A DNA stretch of 64,000 nt from Paraburkholderia lacunae (GTDB taxonomy: Bacteria > Pseudomonadota > Gammaproteobacteria > Burkholderiales > Burkholderiaceae): assembly GCF_003353175.1 (NCBI RefSeq), contig NZ_QHKS01000005.1, forward strand, positions 62,001 through 126,000, written 5' to 3'. Below, piece after piece: positions 26,080 through 35,751 of this stretch (position 1 is the first letter of the stretch; the number at the start of each line of letters is the position of its first letter). The translations under genes and the position numbers were made by a program. Below the pieces are notes generated by a model. The model made no database searches. It was not told the DNA's origin and worked only from the letters and a program-made list of their open reading frames with translations.

Positions 26080-27180
26080 ATGTCCACTACACCATCGACT
26101 TTTGCACCGCCCAGCGCCGCCACCGCCGCCAAAGCTGCACGGCGTATTCCGTGGATGCTGCTGGCGATCATCACGGTGCTCGCCGTGCTGGCGATCGCCG
26201 CGTCGTACTGGTTTATCGCCGGCCGCTTTGTCGAAACGACCGACGATGCGTACGTAGGCGGCGACGTCACGGTCATGGCGCCGAAGGTGAATGGTTTCGT
26301 GACCGATGTGCTGGTGAGCGACAACCAGTTCGTGCACGCGAACCAGGTGCTGATCCGGCTCGACGCGCGCGACTATGACGCCCGCCTCGCGCAAGCCACC
26401 GCCGAAGTGCAGAGCGCACAAGCCGCGGTCGTCGAATTGCAGGCGAAGAAATCCTTGCAGCTCGCCACCATCAACGAGCAGGCCGCCGAGGTCCGCGCCT
26501 CGGGCGCCGAGTTGACGCGTAGCGCGGCCGACCAGGCGCGCTATCGCGAGCTGGTGAAAGACGATGCGGTATCGAGCCAGGTCGTCGAGCGCGCCGACGC
26601 CGATCTGACCAAGGCGCATGCCGCGGTGGACCGCAGCAGCGCGGCATTGACCGCGGCGCAACGCCAGCTCGCCGTGCTCGACGCGCAGATCGGCGACGCC
26701 GAGGCGCGCATCGCAACCGCGCAGGCAGCGCAGCGCGTCGCGGCGTTGAACGTCGAGTACACGACGATACGTTCGCCGATCGACGGCTATGTCGGCAATC
26801 GCACCGCACGCGTCGGCCTGCTGGCGAATACCGGTGTTTCGCTGCTCACGGTGGTGCCGTCGAACGGCTTGTGGATCGACGCCAACTTCAAGGAAGACCA
26901 GTTGAAGAAGATGCGCGTCGGCGACAGCGTCGATGTCGATCTCGATGCGTCGAGCAAACGCATTCGCGGCGTGGTGGAGAGCCTGGCACCCGCGACCGGC
27001 GCGACCTTCAGCGTGCTGCCCGCGGAAAACGCCACCGGCAACTTCACGAAGATCGTGCAGCGCGTGCCGGTGCGAGTGCGCCTCACCGTGCCCAAAGACA
27101 TGCAAGGCGTGCTGCGTCCCGGCTTGTCGGCGACGGTGAAGGTTCATCTCGACGCGAACACCGCACCGGCTCGCGGATAA
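26080..27180 (+). CDS. emrA: EmrA-like HlyD-family adaptor
   Basis: A 366-residue periplasmic adaptor anchored by one N-terminal helix (about 25-47), after a Pro/Ala-rich cytoplasmic start. The EmrA hallmark TTDDAYVGGDVTVMAPKVNGFV follows, then an Ala/Gln-rich coiled-coil hairpin (about 95-215). The second lipoyl half (SPIDGYVGNRTARVG) and a C-terminal beta barrel complete it. It is the first gene of the pump operon, 6 bp before the MFS gene. It would link the inner-membrane transporter to the NodT channel. The gene symbol denotes the family; the substrate is not known. Confidence 0.9.
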   Translation: MSTTPSTFAPPSAATAAKAARRIPWMLLAIITVLAVLAIAASYWFIAGRFVETTDDAYVGGDVTVMAPKVNGFVTDVLVSDNQFVHANQVLIRLDARDYDARLAQATAEVQSAQAAVVELQAKKSLQLATINEQAAEVRASGAELTRSAADQARYRELVKDDAVSSQVVERADADLTKAHAAVDRSSAALTAAQRQLAVLDAQIGDAEARIATAQAAQRVAALNVEYTTIRSPIDGYVGNRTARVGLLANTGVSLLTVVPSNGLWIDANFKEDQLKKMRVGDSVDVDLDASSKRIRGVVESLAPATGATFSVLPAENATGNFTKIVQRVPVRVRLTVPKDMQGVLRPGLSATVKVHLDANTAPARG

Positions 27181-27185
27181 CGATC

Positions 27186-28760
27186 ATGAGCCACGCTCAT
27201 CCCGCCAATCCCGCCGACCAGCCGACGCGCACCAAAGCCTTCGCGTTCGCGCTGATGTGCCTCGGCTTTTTCATGGCGACGCTCGATATCCAGATCGTTG
27301 CGTCGTCGCTCAAAGATATCGGCGGGGGCTTGTCCGCGAGCCAGGACGAACTCTCGTGGGTGCAGACCTCGTATCTGATCGCCGAGATTCTGGTGATTCC
27401 AATGTCCGGCTGGCTCACGCGCGTGTTCTCGACGCGCTGGCTGTTCGCGTTCTCCGCGCTCGGCTTCACGATCACCAGCATGCTGTGCGGCCTCGCGTGG
27501 GACATCAATTCGATGATCCTGTTTCGCGGCCTGCAAGGCGCGCTCGGCGCCGCCATGATTCCGACGGTGTTCACCACCGCGTTCGTGCTGTTCCCCGGCA
27601 AGCAACGGCTGATTGCGTCCACCACCATCGGCGCGCTGGCGTCGCTCGCGCCGACCATCGGCCCGGTGATCGGCGGCTGGATCACGTCGCAATGGTCGTG
27701 GCATTGGCTGTTCTATCTGAACCTGGTGCCGGGCATCGCCGTCACGCTGATGGTGCCGAAGTACGTTCATATCGACCATGTCGATCTTTCGCTGCTTAAA
27801 AAAGGCGATTACCTCGGCATTCTGCTGATGTCCGGTTTCCTGGGCTGCCTCGAATACGTGCTGGAAGAAGGCCCGCGCAAGAACTGGTTCGGCGACGACG
27901 TGATCGTTCTGTGCACATGGGTCTCGGCGATCTGCGGCTTTCTGTTCATCGTGCATGCGTTCACGGCGAAAGAGCCGATCGTCGATTTGCGCGCGCTGGC
28001 GATCCGCAACTTCGGCATCGGCAGCCTGCTGTCGTTCATCACCGGCATCGGGATTTTCTGTGCGGTGTTTCTGACGCCGGTGTTTCTGTCGCGCGTGCGC
28101 GGCTTCGATTCGTTGCAGATCGGTTTGGCCTTGCTGTCGGTCGGATGCTTTCAACTGCTGGCGCTGGCTGCCTATTCGACGCTGGCCCGTTTTATCGACA
28201 TGCGCTTGCTGATGATCGTCGGGCTCGTGCTGTTCGGCGTCGGCTGTTATCTGTATGTGCCGTTGACGAATCAATGGGGCTGGCAGGAGCTGCTGATTCC
28301 GCAGGCGCTGCGCGGCATCGGCCAGCAGTTTTGCATTCCGCCGATCGTGACGATGGCGCTCGGCTCGCTGCCGCCATCGCGGCTGCGCTCGGCAAGCGGG
28401 CTGTTCAACCTGATGCGCAATCTCGGCGGCGCGATCGGCATCGCCGTCAGCAGCACGATGCTCAACGATCGGCTGAACCTGCATTACGAGCGGCTCGACG
28501 AGCATGTGAGCGCCGGCCGCCCCGTTGTCGAATCGATTTTGCAGCAACAGAGCGCGCACTTCGCGGCAGTCGGCGGCGATGCGCTCAATGCGGCGAACGC
28601 GGGCCTCGGCGTCTTGCATGCCTTGTTGATGCGCGAAGCGCTCGTGCTGACTTTTTCCGATACTTTTCTCGCGTTGTCGCTGTGTTTCGTGGTCGGTTTG
28701 CTCAGCGTGGCGTTTTCCCGACCGTTCGGCAACACCGCGCCGCCACCCGACGCTCATTGA
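27186..28760 (+). CDS. emrB: EmrB/QacA-type drug:H+ antiporter (DHA2 MFS)
   Basis: A 524-residue, 14-helix major facilitator. Helix 1 carries FMATLDIQIVASSL, followed by ELSWVQTSYLIAEI, the usual DHA2 start, and motif C-like GPVIGGWITSQWSW lies in helix 5. ATG 27186 is chosen; the longer open frame starts inside emrA. It lies 6 bp after emrA and 9 bp before the NodT gene. The three products form a tripartite proton-driven pump across both membranes. Regulation by the MarR proteins is expected from the shared motif. Confidence 0.92.
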   Translation: MSHAHPANPADQPTRTKAFAFALMCLGFFMATLDIQIVASSLKDIGGGLSASQDELSWVQTSYLIAEILVIPMSGWLTRVFSTRWLFAFSALGFTITSMLCGLAWDINSMILFRGLQGALGAAMIPTVFTTAFVLFPGKQRLIASTTIGALASLAPTIGPVIGGWITSQWSWHWLFYLNLVPGIAVTLMVPKYVHIDHVDLSLLKKGDYLGILLMSGFLGCLEYVLEEGPRKNWFGDDVIVLCTWVSAICGFLFIVHAFTAKEPIVDLRALAIRNFGIGSLLSFITGIGIFCAVFLTPVFLSRVRGFDSLQIGLALLSVGCFQLLALAAYSTLARFIDMRLLMIVGLVLFGVGCYLYVPLTNQWGWQELLIPQALRGIGQQFCIPPIVTMALGSLPPSRLRSASGLFNLMRNLGGAIGIAVSSTMLNDRLNLHYERLDEHVSAGRPVVESILQQQSAHFAAVGGDALNAANAGLGVLHALLMREALVLTFSDTFLALSLCFVVGLLSVAFSRPFGNTAPPPDAH

Positions 28761-28769
28761 GGAACCCGC

Positions 28770-30200
28770 ATGAAATCGATCGTGATGAAAGCGCTGGCGA
28801 GCGCGGCCCTGCTCAGCCTTGCGGCGTGCGCGGTGCAACCGGCCATGCACCCGGACCTGCCGCACACCGTGCAGACGGTCGCGCCGGGCGCATGGAACGT
28901 CGACGCGCCGCAAGACAGCGTGACCGCGCGCATCTGGTGGACGCAATTCGGCGACCCGGTGATGCATCAACTGGTCGAATCGGTGCTGACCAGCAATCTC
29001 GACGTGCAGGCGGCAGTGGAGCGCGTGAAGCAGGCGCAGGACCTCACCACGCAGACTCGCGCCGCACTGTTGCCGGAACTGAACGCGAGCGCCAATGCGT
29101 CCGACGCACGCCAGAACACGCCGCCGCCGCTCGGTTATGTGCGCGAGGCCGGCGTCGGCGTGACGGCGAGCTGGACGCCGGACGTCTTCGGCGGCGAACG
29201 TCTCGCGGTGCTCGCGGCGCAGGCGCAGGTGTCGGGCCGACAGGCGGCCTTGAACCAGCTGCGTCTCGCGCTAGCGGCGAACACGGCGGCGGCTTATATC
29301 GATCTGCGCTGGGCACAGTCGCAATTGCAGATTCTCAGCGACAACGAGCAGATCCGCGCTCGTGCGTTGAAGCTCACGCAGGAGCGTCTGCATTACGGGC
29401 TGTCGACGCAGCTCGACGTTTCCCGCGCGCTGAATCAGTTGCAGGATTTGCAGGCGCAGATTCCGCGCGTGCAATCGACCGTGCAGCATCAGCTGAGTCT
29501 GATCGCGGTGTATTCGGGGCGCACGCCGGAAAGCGTCGACAGCTTGCTGCTCGCGAATGCGCGCGAGATTCCGGTGCCCGCGCAAAGCGTGCCGCAGACG
29601 CTGCCGTCCGAAGCACTGCTGCAGCGTCCCGACGTCCGCAATGCGTATGCCACGGTCGAACAGCGCGCGGCGGAAGTGGGCGTGTCGAAGGCACAGCGCT
29701 ATCCGCAGTTCAGGCTCAATCTCGCCGACGGCCTGCTCGCGTCGTCGTATCTCGGCTTGCCGACACTCACCGACAACCTGTTCAGCGCCGCGTTGAGCGC
29801 GACGAGTCCGATCTTCAACGCTGGCCGGATCACCGCGAACATCGACGCGAGCGAGAGCCGTATGCGCGAATCGCAACTCGGTTTGCAGCAAACCATGCTG
29901 CAAGCGCTCAAGGAAATCGAGGACAACCGCAGCGATCTGGTGAATGGCGCGGTGCAGGTGGAGCGCCTGGGCGGCGCGCTCGATGCATCGGATCACGCGC
30001 TGCGTCTGTCGAGCGAGCTGTATAAGGGCGGCGCGTCGAGTTTCCTCGATGTGCTGAGCGCTCAGGAAGCGTATCTGCGTGACGCGGAATCGTTGAACCA
30101 GGCCAAACGCGAGCATGCGCTCGCGGCCGTCGCGTTGTACCGGTCGCTGGGTGGCGGCTGGGATGTGCCTGACACGGTCACGGCCGCGTCAACTAACTGA
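28770..30200 (+). CDS. NodT-family outer-membrane factor of the EmrAB pump
   Basis: A 476-residue TolC-type lipoprotein (lipobox LSLAAC at about residue 20). Both coiled-coil halves are present, with RIWWTQFGDPVMHQLVESVL at the N-terminal part and EALLQRPDVRNAYATVEQRAAEVGVSKAQRYPQF-type residues in the second half. Start ATG 28770 with GAGGAA upstream. Outer-membrane component of the preceding pump. It differs clearly in sequence from the other NodT protein of the window (3561-5024), so the two are not a recent duplication. Confidence 0.92.
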   Translation: MKSIVMKALASAALLSLAACAVQPAMHPDLPHTVQTVAPGAWNVDAPQDSVTARIWWTQFGDPVMHQLVESVLTSNLDVQAAVERVKQAQDLTTQTRAALLPELNASANASDARQNTPPPLGYVREAGVGVTASWTPDVFGGERLAVLAAQAQVSGRQAALNQLRLALAANTAAAYIDLRWAQSQLQILSDNEQIRARALKLTQERLHYGLSTQLDVSRALNQLQDLQAQIPRVQSTVQHQLSLIAVYSGRTPESVDSLLLANAREIPVPAQSVPQTLPSEALLQRPDVRNAYATVEQRAAEVGVSKAQRYPQFRLNLADGLLASSYLGLPTLTDNLFSAALSATSPIFNAGRITANIDASESRMRESQLGLQQTMLQALKEIEDNRSDLVNGAVQVERLGGALDASDHALRLSSELYKGGASSFLDVLSAQEAYLRDAESLNQAKREHALAAVALYRSLGGGWDVPDTVTAASTN

Positions 30201-30258
30201 TGCACGGATGCATCGGGTGGAGCGGCAAATGCCGTAGTAGTCCAACTGGAGAGAAACA

Positions 30259-31443
30259 ATGAGTACGCGAGAAGTAGTGATCTGCAATCCGGTGAGAACG
30301 CCGATCGGCGCGTTCGGCGGATCGCTGAAAGATGTGCCCGCAACCGAACTCGGCGCGATCGCGGTACGCGAGACCCTGCATCGCAGCGGTCTCGATGCGG
30401 CGGCGTTGGCGTCGGTGGTGATGGGCAACGTGATTCAGGCCGGCAACAAGATGAATCCGGCGCGCCAGGCGTCGATCGGCGGCGGCGTGCCGGTGGCCGT
30501 GCCGGCGCTGACAGTCAATCGCGTATGCGGCTCGGGCGCCCAGGCGATTGCGTCGGCGGCGCAGGAAATCTGGCTGGGTTTTGGCGATGCGGCCGTTGCG
30601 GGCGGCATGGAAAACATGGACCGTGCGCCGTATCTGCTCGACGGCGGCCGCTGGGGCTACCGGATGGGCAACGCGCAAATCCATGACAGTCTGCTGCGCG
30701 ACGGCCTGAACGACGCGTTTTCCGGCGAGCATTCCGGCTGGCATACCGAAGACCTCGTCACGCAATTCGACATCACGCGCGAAGCACAGGACCGCTGGGC
30801 CGCGCGTTCGCAACAACGCTTTGCCGACGCACAGGCGCGCGGCGACTTCAATGCCGAGCTGGTCGCCGTGGAAACGCAGGGACGCAAAGGCCCGCAGCGT
30901 TTTACGAGCGATGAACAACCGCGTCCGGACACGACCGTCGAAACGCTGGCCAAACTGCGTCCGGCGTTTCGTCCCGACGGCACGATCACCGCGGGCAACG
31001 CACCGGGATTGAACAGCGGCGCAGCGGCGATGCTGGTCGCCGAGCGCGGATTTGCCGAAGCGCGCGGCATCGAACCGTTCGCGCGGCTGGTGGCTTACGG
31101 CGTCGCGGCAGTGGAGCCGGGCATGTTCGGCCTCGGTCCGGTGCCGGCCGTGCAATTGGCGCTGGCGCGCGCCGGCTGGCAGTTGGCCGATGTCGAGCGC
31201 TTCGAGATCAACGAAGCCTTCGCCGCCGTGCCGATTGCGGTGGCGCACAAACTCGGCATCGCGGACGAGCTGATCAACGTGCAAGGCGGCGCCATCGCGC
31301 ACGGTCATCCGATCGGCGCAACCGGCGCGGTACTCACTACGCGTCTGCTTCATTCGCTGCGCCGCGATGGTCTGAAGCGCGGCATCGTGACGTTGTGCAT
31401 CGGCGGCGGGCAGGGGATTGCGCTGGCGTTGGAACTGATCTGA
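30259..31443 (+). CDS. Thiolase (acetyl-CoA C-acetyltransferase family)
   Basis: A 394-residue thiolase. The acyl-accepting Cys90 is in VNRVCGSGAQA, the NEAFAAVP motif is near residue 317, the general-base His is in GGAIAHGHPIGATGA, and the second catalytic Cys is in LCIGGGQG. All catalytic residues are intact and the length is typical. It condenses or cleaves acetoacetyl-CoA-type substrates in the cytoplasm. GGAGAG precedes ATG 30259. No reductase, synthase or beta-oxidation gene is adjacent, so I cannot decide between biosynthetic (PhaA) and degradative use. Confidence 0.92.
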   Translation: MSTREVVICNPVRTPIGAFGGSLKDVPATELGAIAVRETLHRSGLDAAALASVVMGNVIQAGNKMNPARQASIGGGVPVAVPALTVNRVCGSGAQAIASAAQEIWLGFGDAAVAGGMENMDRAPYLLDGGRWGYRMGNAQIHDSLLRDGLNDAFSGEHSGWHTEDLVTQFDITREAQDRWAARSQQRFADAQARGDFNAELVAVETQGRKGPQRFTSDEQPRPDTTVETLAKLRPAFRPDGTITAGNAPGLNSGAAAMLVAERGFAEARGIEPFARLVAYGVAAVEPGMFGLGPVPAVQLALARAGWQLADVERFEINEAFAAVPIAVAHKLGIADELINVQGGAIAHGHPIGATGAVLTTRLLHSLRRDGLKRGIVTLCIGGGQGIALALELI

Positions 31444-31629
31444 CTGACTGTCGAGGGCATCCCCCTAAATGAGGTGGAAGTGTCGTGGCGTACCGCCTAA
31501 ACTCATTGAGGATTTGGCGCGTCGCCAGCGTTCGTCGGCAACGACGTGAGAACGGAGTTCGGTTCGGGGCCGGCGATAAGGTCGCCCACGCGGACCGCTG
31601 CAATCTCAGGCACAGGGGGGACCGGCACC

Positions 31630-34161
31630 ATGGCCGAAGTACCGACCGAGCGGCTCAAGCTCAAGGAAACGCGCTTTCTGTCACCCCCTGTCGTCGGCGA
31701 GCCGCTGTATCAGTGCGCTAAAGCGCTGGTGATCCTCGGGTTCGATCCCGGGGCCACGCTCGATGTTGAACGCAACGGCGCGCTTTTCTTGAGCGGCGTG
31801 CCGGGCGGCTTTCCACAACCGCAGGGAGCGATCCTCAGCCTACCGGCCGCGCTCGCGGCTGGCGACGTCATTCGCGCGCGGCAGAAGGCGAACGGCTTGA
31901 CGAGCGGCTGGTCCGTTGCCGTGACCGTACGTGACCACACGCAGGACTTTCCCGACGGGCCACCGCGACCGCAGATCGATCCGGCGCCGGTTTACCAGTG
32001 CGGCTCACGCACGGGGGTCAACAATCTGTTGACCGGTTGCGATGTATGGATCACCGCCGACGGCGTCGAAGTCGGCAAGGTCAAGGGGGCAGCACCTCAT
32101 CAGGGCATCAACGTGACGCCCGACTACGGCCTCGGCCAGCAGGTGCGCGCGTGGGCGATGATGTGCAAGGACCCGAGTCCACCCTCCCTGGCCTACGACA
32201 CCATCGCTCCGCCCAATCCGCTTCCCACCCCTGGCATCGACGCGGCATACGCGGGCGCGCAGCAGATCCGCATCAACAATCTAGTGAATGGCGCCCGCTT
32301 CGAGCTGTCGCTCAACGGCGCCTCACTCGGCGTCTGGCGTACCTGGGGCTACGCACACCTGGTTGGGTTGCCGGCGCCGCTCAATACCGGCGACTCACTG
32401 TCGGTCGTGCAACGCATGTGCCCGGGCAACCCGCCCAGCAACCCGGGCGGCACCACCGTCCTGCCATGCTCTGCTCTGCCCGCACCGCAGGTGGCGGCCG
32501 TTCAATGCAGCGACCAGTTTGTCACGGTCACTCAGATCGCGACGGGCGCAACGGTGAAGGTGTATGTCAATCACGTGAAGGCCGGCGAAGGCGGGGGGCC
32601 GACCGTTTTGCTGAAAGCGCCTGTCCAGCACGGCGACGTCGTCGACGTGGTCCAGCAGGTCGGCACCTGCGTGAGCCACCTGGCGCAAGAGCTGCAATGC
32701 CTGTGCGTGGCCCCGCCGGTGACGTTCGATCCTTCCGCACTCGACCTGTTTCCTGTCGGCTTCACTGACTACGACGGCGGCACCGTCTCGATCGATGGGC
32801 AAACGCTGCATGTACGCGGCAACGTCTTCTACCCGGCCGAAGACGACGGCAGCGGCCAGCCGTTCAACAAGCGCCGCGCCAAACGCGGTCCGGTACCGTT
32901 GATCTTCATGGCCCACGGTAACCATTCGCCGGCGGATCCGAGTTATCTCGGCTATGACTACTTTCAGAATGCGCTCGCCAAGATGGGTTTCGCCGCGATC
33001 TCGGTCGATTGCAACGAGCTCAACGGCAACACGGCAGGCGCCGGCAACATCCTTGACCGCGCCGATCTGATCAACGCGTCGATCGCGCACTTCCAGGCGC
33101 TGAACGGCACTGATCCGCTGCTCAAGAACAAGCTCGACTTCAGCAAGGTCGGACTGATGGGCCACTCGCGAGGCGGCGAAGCCGTGGTGATTGCGCCGGT
33201 CCGAGCCAGCAAGCCGGCCAATGCGGTCGTGCTCGCCGTCCTCTCGCTGGCGCCGACCGACTGGGGTGCGACAAGCGGCCCGCCAACCGGCTACGAATTC
33301 CAGACGCTGCTGCCCGCTGCCGACGGCGACGTGCAGAACAACGACGGTGCCAAGTACTACGACCGCTGCCTGCCGCCAGCTTTCAAGTCGCAGCTCTACG
33401 TGCACAACGCCTGCCACAACTTCTTCAACCGGCAATGGCTTCTGAACGACAATGGCGGCACGCTACCGACGATGTCGCGCCCGGATCACGAGAGGGTGCT
33501 GCTCATCTATGGCTGCGCGTTCTTCCGCAGCGTGCTTGCCGGGCACGGCACGGTCGGATTTCTCACCGGCAACGAGCAGCCGCCGGCCGCGCCGACCGCG
33601 CTGGTCCATCTCTCATTCCAGTGGGTCAAGAGCCTCACCGTCGACGGTCAACAGCAGAACAACTGGATCCCAAAGAACAACCTGGGCCAACCAACGAGCC
33701 AGAGCGGACTTGCGGCCGGCGAATACGGCCTGAGCCAGACCGCGGCCAATCGCTACAACAACTCGTTCTATGGCGACTCCGTCGGCATGGTGGCGAAACC
33801 GAAGAAGACCAACGGCACTTTCCGCTCGCAGCTGCCGGCAAAGACGCATCTCACCAACCAGGAAGTCTGGATTCGCGTAGCCGACGTCTTCGACGGCAGC
33901 TTTCCCACGGCCGCGACAGGCTTCGAATTGGGGCTCGAGCTGTCCGGCGGAACGATCCAGTGGGTCGATTCGGATGATGTCGGCGGTGTGCCGCTACCGT
34001 TCGATCGTGGCAGCATGACGAAGAGCATGCCATCGACGTTGCGCTTTCCCGTTCGCTGCTTCGCGCTCGGCCGGCGCGATAAGAGCGTGCGGGCAATCCT
34101 GTTGCGACTGAAGCGCAAGAACGCCCGGGCGCTGGCGTTCGAAGATCTTCAGATCGTGTAG
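31630..34161 (+). CDS. Large putative alpha/beta hydrolase with N-terminal beta-repeat region
   Basis: An 843-residue protein without an obvious signal peptide. The first about 370 residues contain four imperfect repeats of about 75-90 residues that look beta-rich, each with a Cys near its start (YQC, VYQCGS, QIRINN, VQCSDQ) and a GD-hydrophobic-xVxQ turn. From about residue 375 an alpha/beta-hydrolase domain follows, with FMAHGNHSP as oxyanion region and nucleophile Ser513 in GLMGHSRGGEAV. A C-terminal beta domain of about 170 residues ends the protein. ATG 31630 follows GGGGGA. Substrate unknown; polymer or ester hydrolysis is a guess from the repeat-plus-lipase-like layout. Confidence 0.7.
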   Translation: MAEVPTERLKLKETRFLSPPVVGEPLYQCAKALVILGFDPGATLDVERNGALFLSGVPGGFPQPQGAILSLPAALAAGDVIRARQKANGLTSGWSVAVTVRDHTQDFPDGPPRPQIDPAPVYQCGSRTGVNNLLTGCDVWITADGVEVGKVKGAAPHQGINVTPDYGLGQQVRAWAMMCKDPSPPSLAYDTIAPPNPLPTPGIDAAYAGAQQIRINNLVNGARFELSLNGASLGVWRTWGYAHLVGLPAPLNTGDSLSVVQRMCPGNPPSNPGGTTVLPCSALPAPQVAAVQCSDQFVTVTQIATGATVKVYVNHVKAGEGGGPTVLLKAPVQHGDVVDVVQQVGTCVSHLAQELQCLCVAPPVTFDPSALDLFPVGFTDYDGGTVSIDGQTLHVRGNVFYPAEDDGSGQPFNKRRAKRGPVPLIFMAHGNHSPADPSYLGYDYFQNALAKMGFAAISVDCNELNGNTAGAGNILDRADLINASIAHFQALNGTDPLLKNKLDFSKVGLMGHSRGGEAVVIAPVRASKPANAVVLAVLSLAPTDWGATSGPPTGYEFQTLLPAADGDVQNNDGAKYYDRCLPPAFKSQLYVHNACHNFFNRQWLLNDNGGTLPTMSRPDHERVLLIYGCAFFRSVLAGHGTVGFLTGNEQPPAAPTALVHLSFQWVKSLTVDGQQQNNWIPKNNLGQPTSQSGLAAGEYGLSQTAANRYNNSFYGDSVGMVAKPKKTNGTFRSQLPAKTHLTNQEVWIRVADVFDGSFPTAATGFELGLELSGGTIQWVDSDDVGGVPLPFDRGSMTKSMPSTLRFPVRCFALGRRDKSVRAILLRLKRKNARALAFEDLQIV

Positions 34162-34175
34162 ATGCGGAGACGAAC

Positions 34176-34580
34176 ATGACACTTCCCAACGACGGTGCGG
34201 CCCGCGAGCCATCGCGAGAGGAAAAACCGATCTCGCTGCCGAAACTCAAGACGGCGATTGCCAGCCGCGTACGGCAGGAGAAGCCGAGGCGCTTCGTGAC
34301 GCAAGGCAGCGAGTATTTCGAAACCGACGTCATCGAAATCGATGTCGAGACCGATGGTGACTTCGCGATCGCGGGCACCGGACCAGCGTTGTTCGTTGGA
34401 GAAGTGCCTATCGTCGACAGCGAGAAGCTGGGCCCGCACCGGTATCGTTTTTTTGCGCCGGGTTCGACTACGCTGCCGGAAGATGCACGTCTCGCGTTGG
34501 GACGTGCCGGCTCCGGTGCTCCGCAGCCGGAACAGAAAACGAAGCTGCGACTGCAGTGGAAAACGGCTGCCGGCCGCTAG
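34176..34580 (+). CDS. Hypothetical protein following the large hydrolase
   Basis: A 134-residue acidic/basic mixed protein, 14 bp after the hydrolase gene and therefore probably co-transcribed. The N-terminal 40 residues are polar and likely disordered. The rest alternates hydrophobic strands and Gly/Pro turns (IEIDVETDGDFAIAGTGPALFVGE), suggesting a small beta domain that may resemble the repeats of the neighbouring protein. No family recognised. Good coding character and gene spacing support it. Confidence 0.6.
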   Translation: MTLPNDGAAREPSREEKPISLPKLKTAIASRVRQEKPRRFVTQGSEYFETDVIEIDVETDGDFAIAGTGPALFVGEVPIVDSEKLGPHRYRFFAPGSTTLPEDARLALGRAGSGAPQPEQKTKLRLQWKTAAGR

Positions 34581-34625
34581 CCTCAGAAGGAAGGCTTCCC
34601 GCCACAGCCCTTGCAAGACGCTGAA

Positions 34626-35423
34626 TTAGCGTTTGATCGCGCGTGTCATCAGATAGTGCTGCCGCAGCATGTTGTTTTCCAGGTGGCGGCCGATGTAGCC
34701 GTCCAGCTCGGCGCGGAAGGCCGCCAGCCTGGACGCATCACGTTGCAAGGTCTGCACCAGCTTTACGACCGGCCCAAGTGTCTCCTCCAAAGCTTTTCGG
34801 TAGTGCTGTGGGCTTAGTGTCGGAAAGCACATCACGCCGCGGTCGAACACGATGTCAGCGACCGTCTCGCCCAGCCGCTGACGGACAATATTCGGGTCGC
34901 CCCATTGCGGCGGGGGCGCTGCGCCCGGGGGCGGCGGCTGGTATTTGCCAACCAGTGCGAACATCTGGCCGACAAAGTGTTCCGGTGGCCAGGTCGAAAA
35001 CGCGATGGTGCCGCCCGGTTTTAGTACGCGCAGCATTTCCGCAATCGCCACTTCGGGCCGTGGTGCGAACATGTGGCCGAATTGACTTAGCACTACGTCG
35101 AAGCTGGCATCGTCATAGGGCAGCGCCTCGACGTCGCCTTCCCGGAAATCGATCTCGACGTCGGCGAGTGCGGCATTCTGCTTCGCGTGCTCGATCAGTG
35201 CCGGTGCCAGATCCAGGCCACATACCCGGGCGCCGAGGCGCGCAGCGGTCAGCGCGACCACACCAGTGCCGCAACCGACGTCGAGTACCGATTGCTGTGG
35301 AAACACACGCGCATGGCGGACCAATTCAGCCGCCGGCATCGTCGTAACCGCTTCCAGCGGCACAAAGACTGCCCAGGCTTCGCGCTGCAACGTCTTCAGT
35401 TCGGCAAAGGGATCGTCAGGCAT
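34626..35423 (-). CDS. Class I SAM-dependent methyltransferase
   Basis: A 265-residue cytoplasmic methyltransferase of the UbiE/Methyltransf_11 type. Motif I is VLDVGCGTGVVAL (about 50-62), the acidic end of strand 2 is CGLDLAPAL, and a post-motif FDVVLSQFGHMFAP follows. The C-terminal third has no zinc or DNA-binding feature. GGAGG lies 5 nt before ATG 35423; a GTG 12 bp upstream is in frame but overlaps that site. Acceptor unknown. Convergent with the hydrolase operon. Confidence 0.85.
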   Translation of the reverse strand: MPDDPFAELKTLQREAWAVFVPLEAVTTMPAAELVRHARVFPQQSVLDVGCGTGVVALTAARLGARVCGLDLAPALIEHAKQNAALADVEIDFREGDVEALPYDDASFDVVLSQFGHMFAPRPEVAIAEMLRVLKPGGTIAFSTWPPEHFVGQMFALVGKYQPPPPGAAPPPQWGDPNIVRQRLGETVADIVFDRGVMCFPTLSPQHYRKALEETLGPVVKLVQTLQRDASRLAAFRAELDGYIGRHLENNMLRQHYLMTRAIKR

Positions 35424-35751
35424 GGGGACCTCCACGGGAAAGCGTTGGACACTATCAGGGAGAAGATCGTTGGCATTCCACCCGTCAGAGTAGTTCGTGG
35501 TGGAGGAGGGTGCAAATCGACTGGACCAAGGTGGGGAGATGGAGTAACTCGTGCTGGATTCCTGGCGCGCGCTTCAACTATTGGCATACCTTTAGTCGAT
35601 ACAGCAAGGGTATCGGGTCGGCTACGGCCAAGTGCCATTTGGAATTTCCGCGTATGCGTCTGCTTCTTGGGCGAGCGGTCAGACGGTTGAGTTCTACGAA
35701 TGACCGCTTGCGGCGAAAATCATCATTGATGAAACTAGCTCTGGTCAGCAT
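35424..35751. other. Gene-free gap upstream of the methyltransferase gene
   Basis: About 330 bp of lower GC than the surroundings with stop codons in all frames. It should hold the methyltransferase promoter; I see no repeat or hairpin. Confidence 0.45.

Noticed and set aside
27144-28970. A 608-codon minus-strand frame opposite the EmrB gene
   Set aside because: Antisense shadow with strong Arg/Gln/His bias and no start signal.
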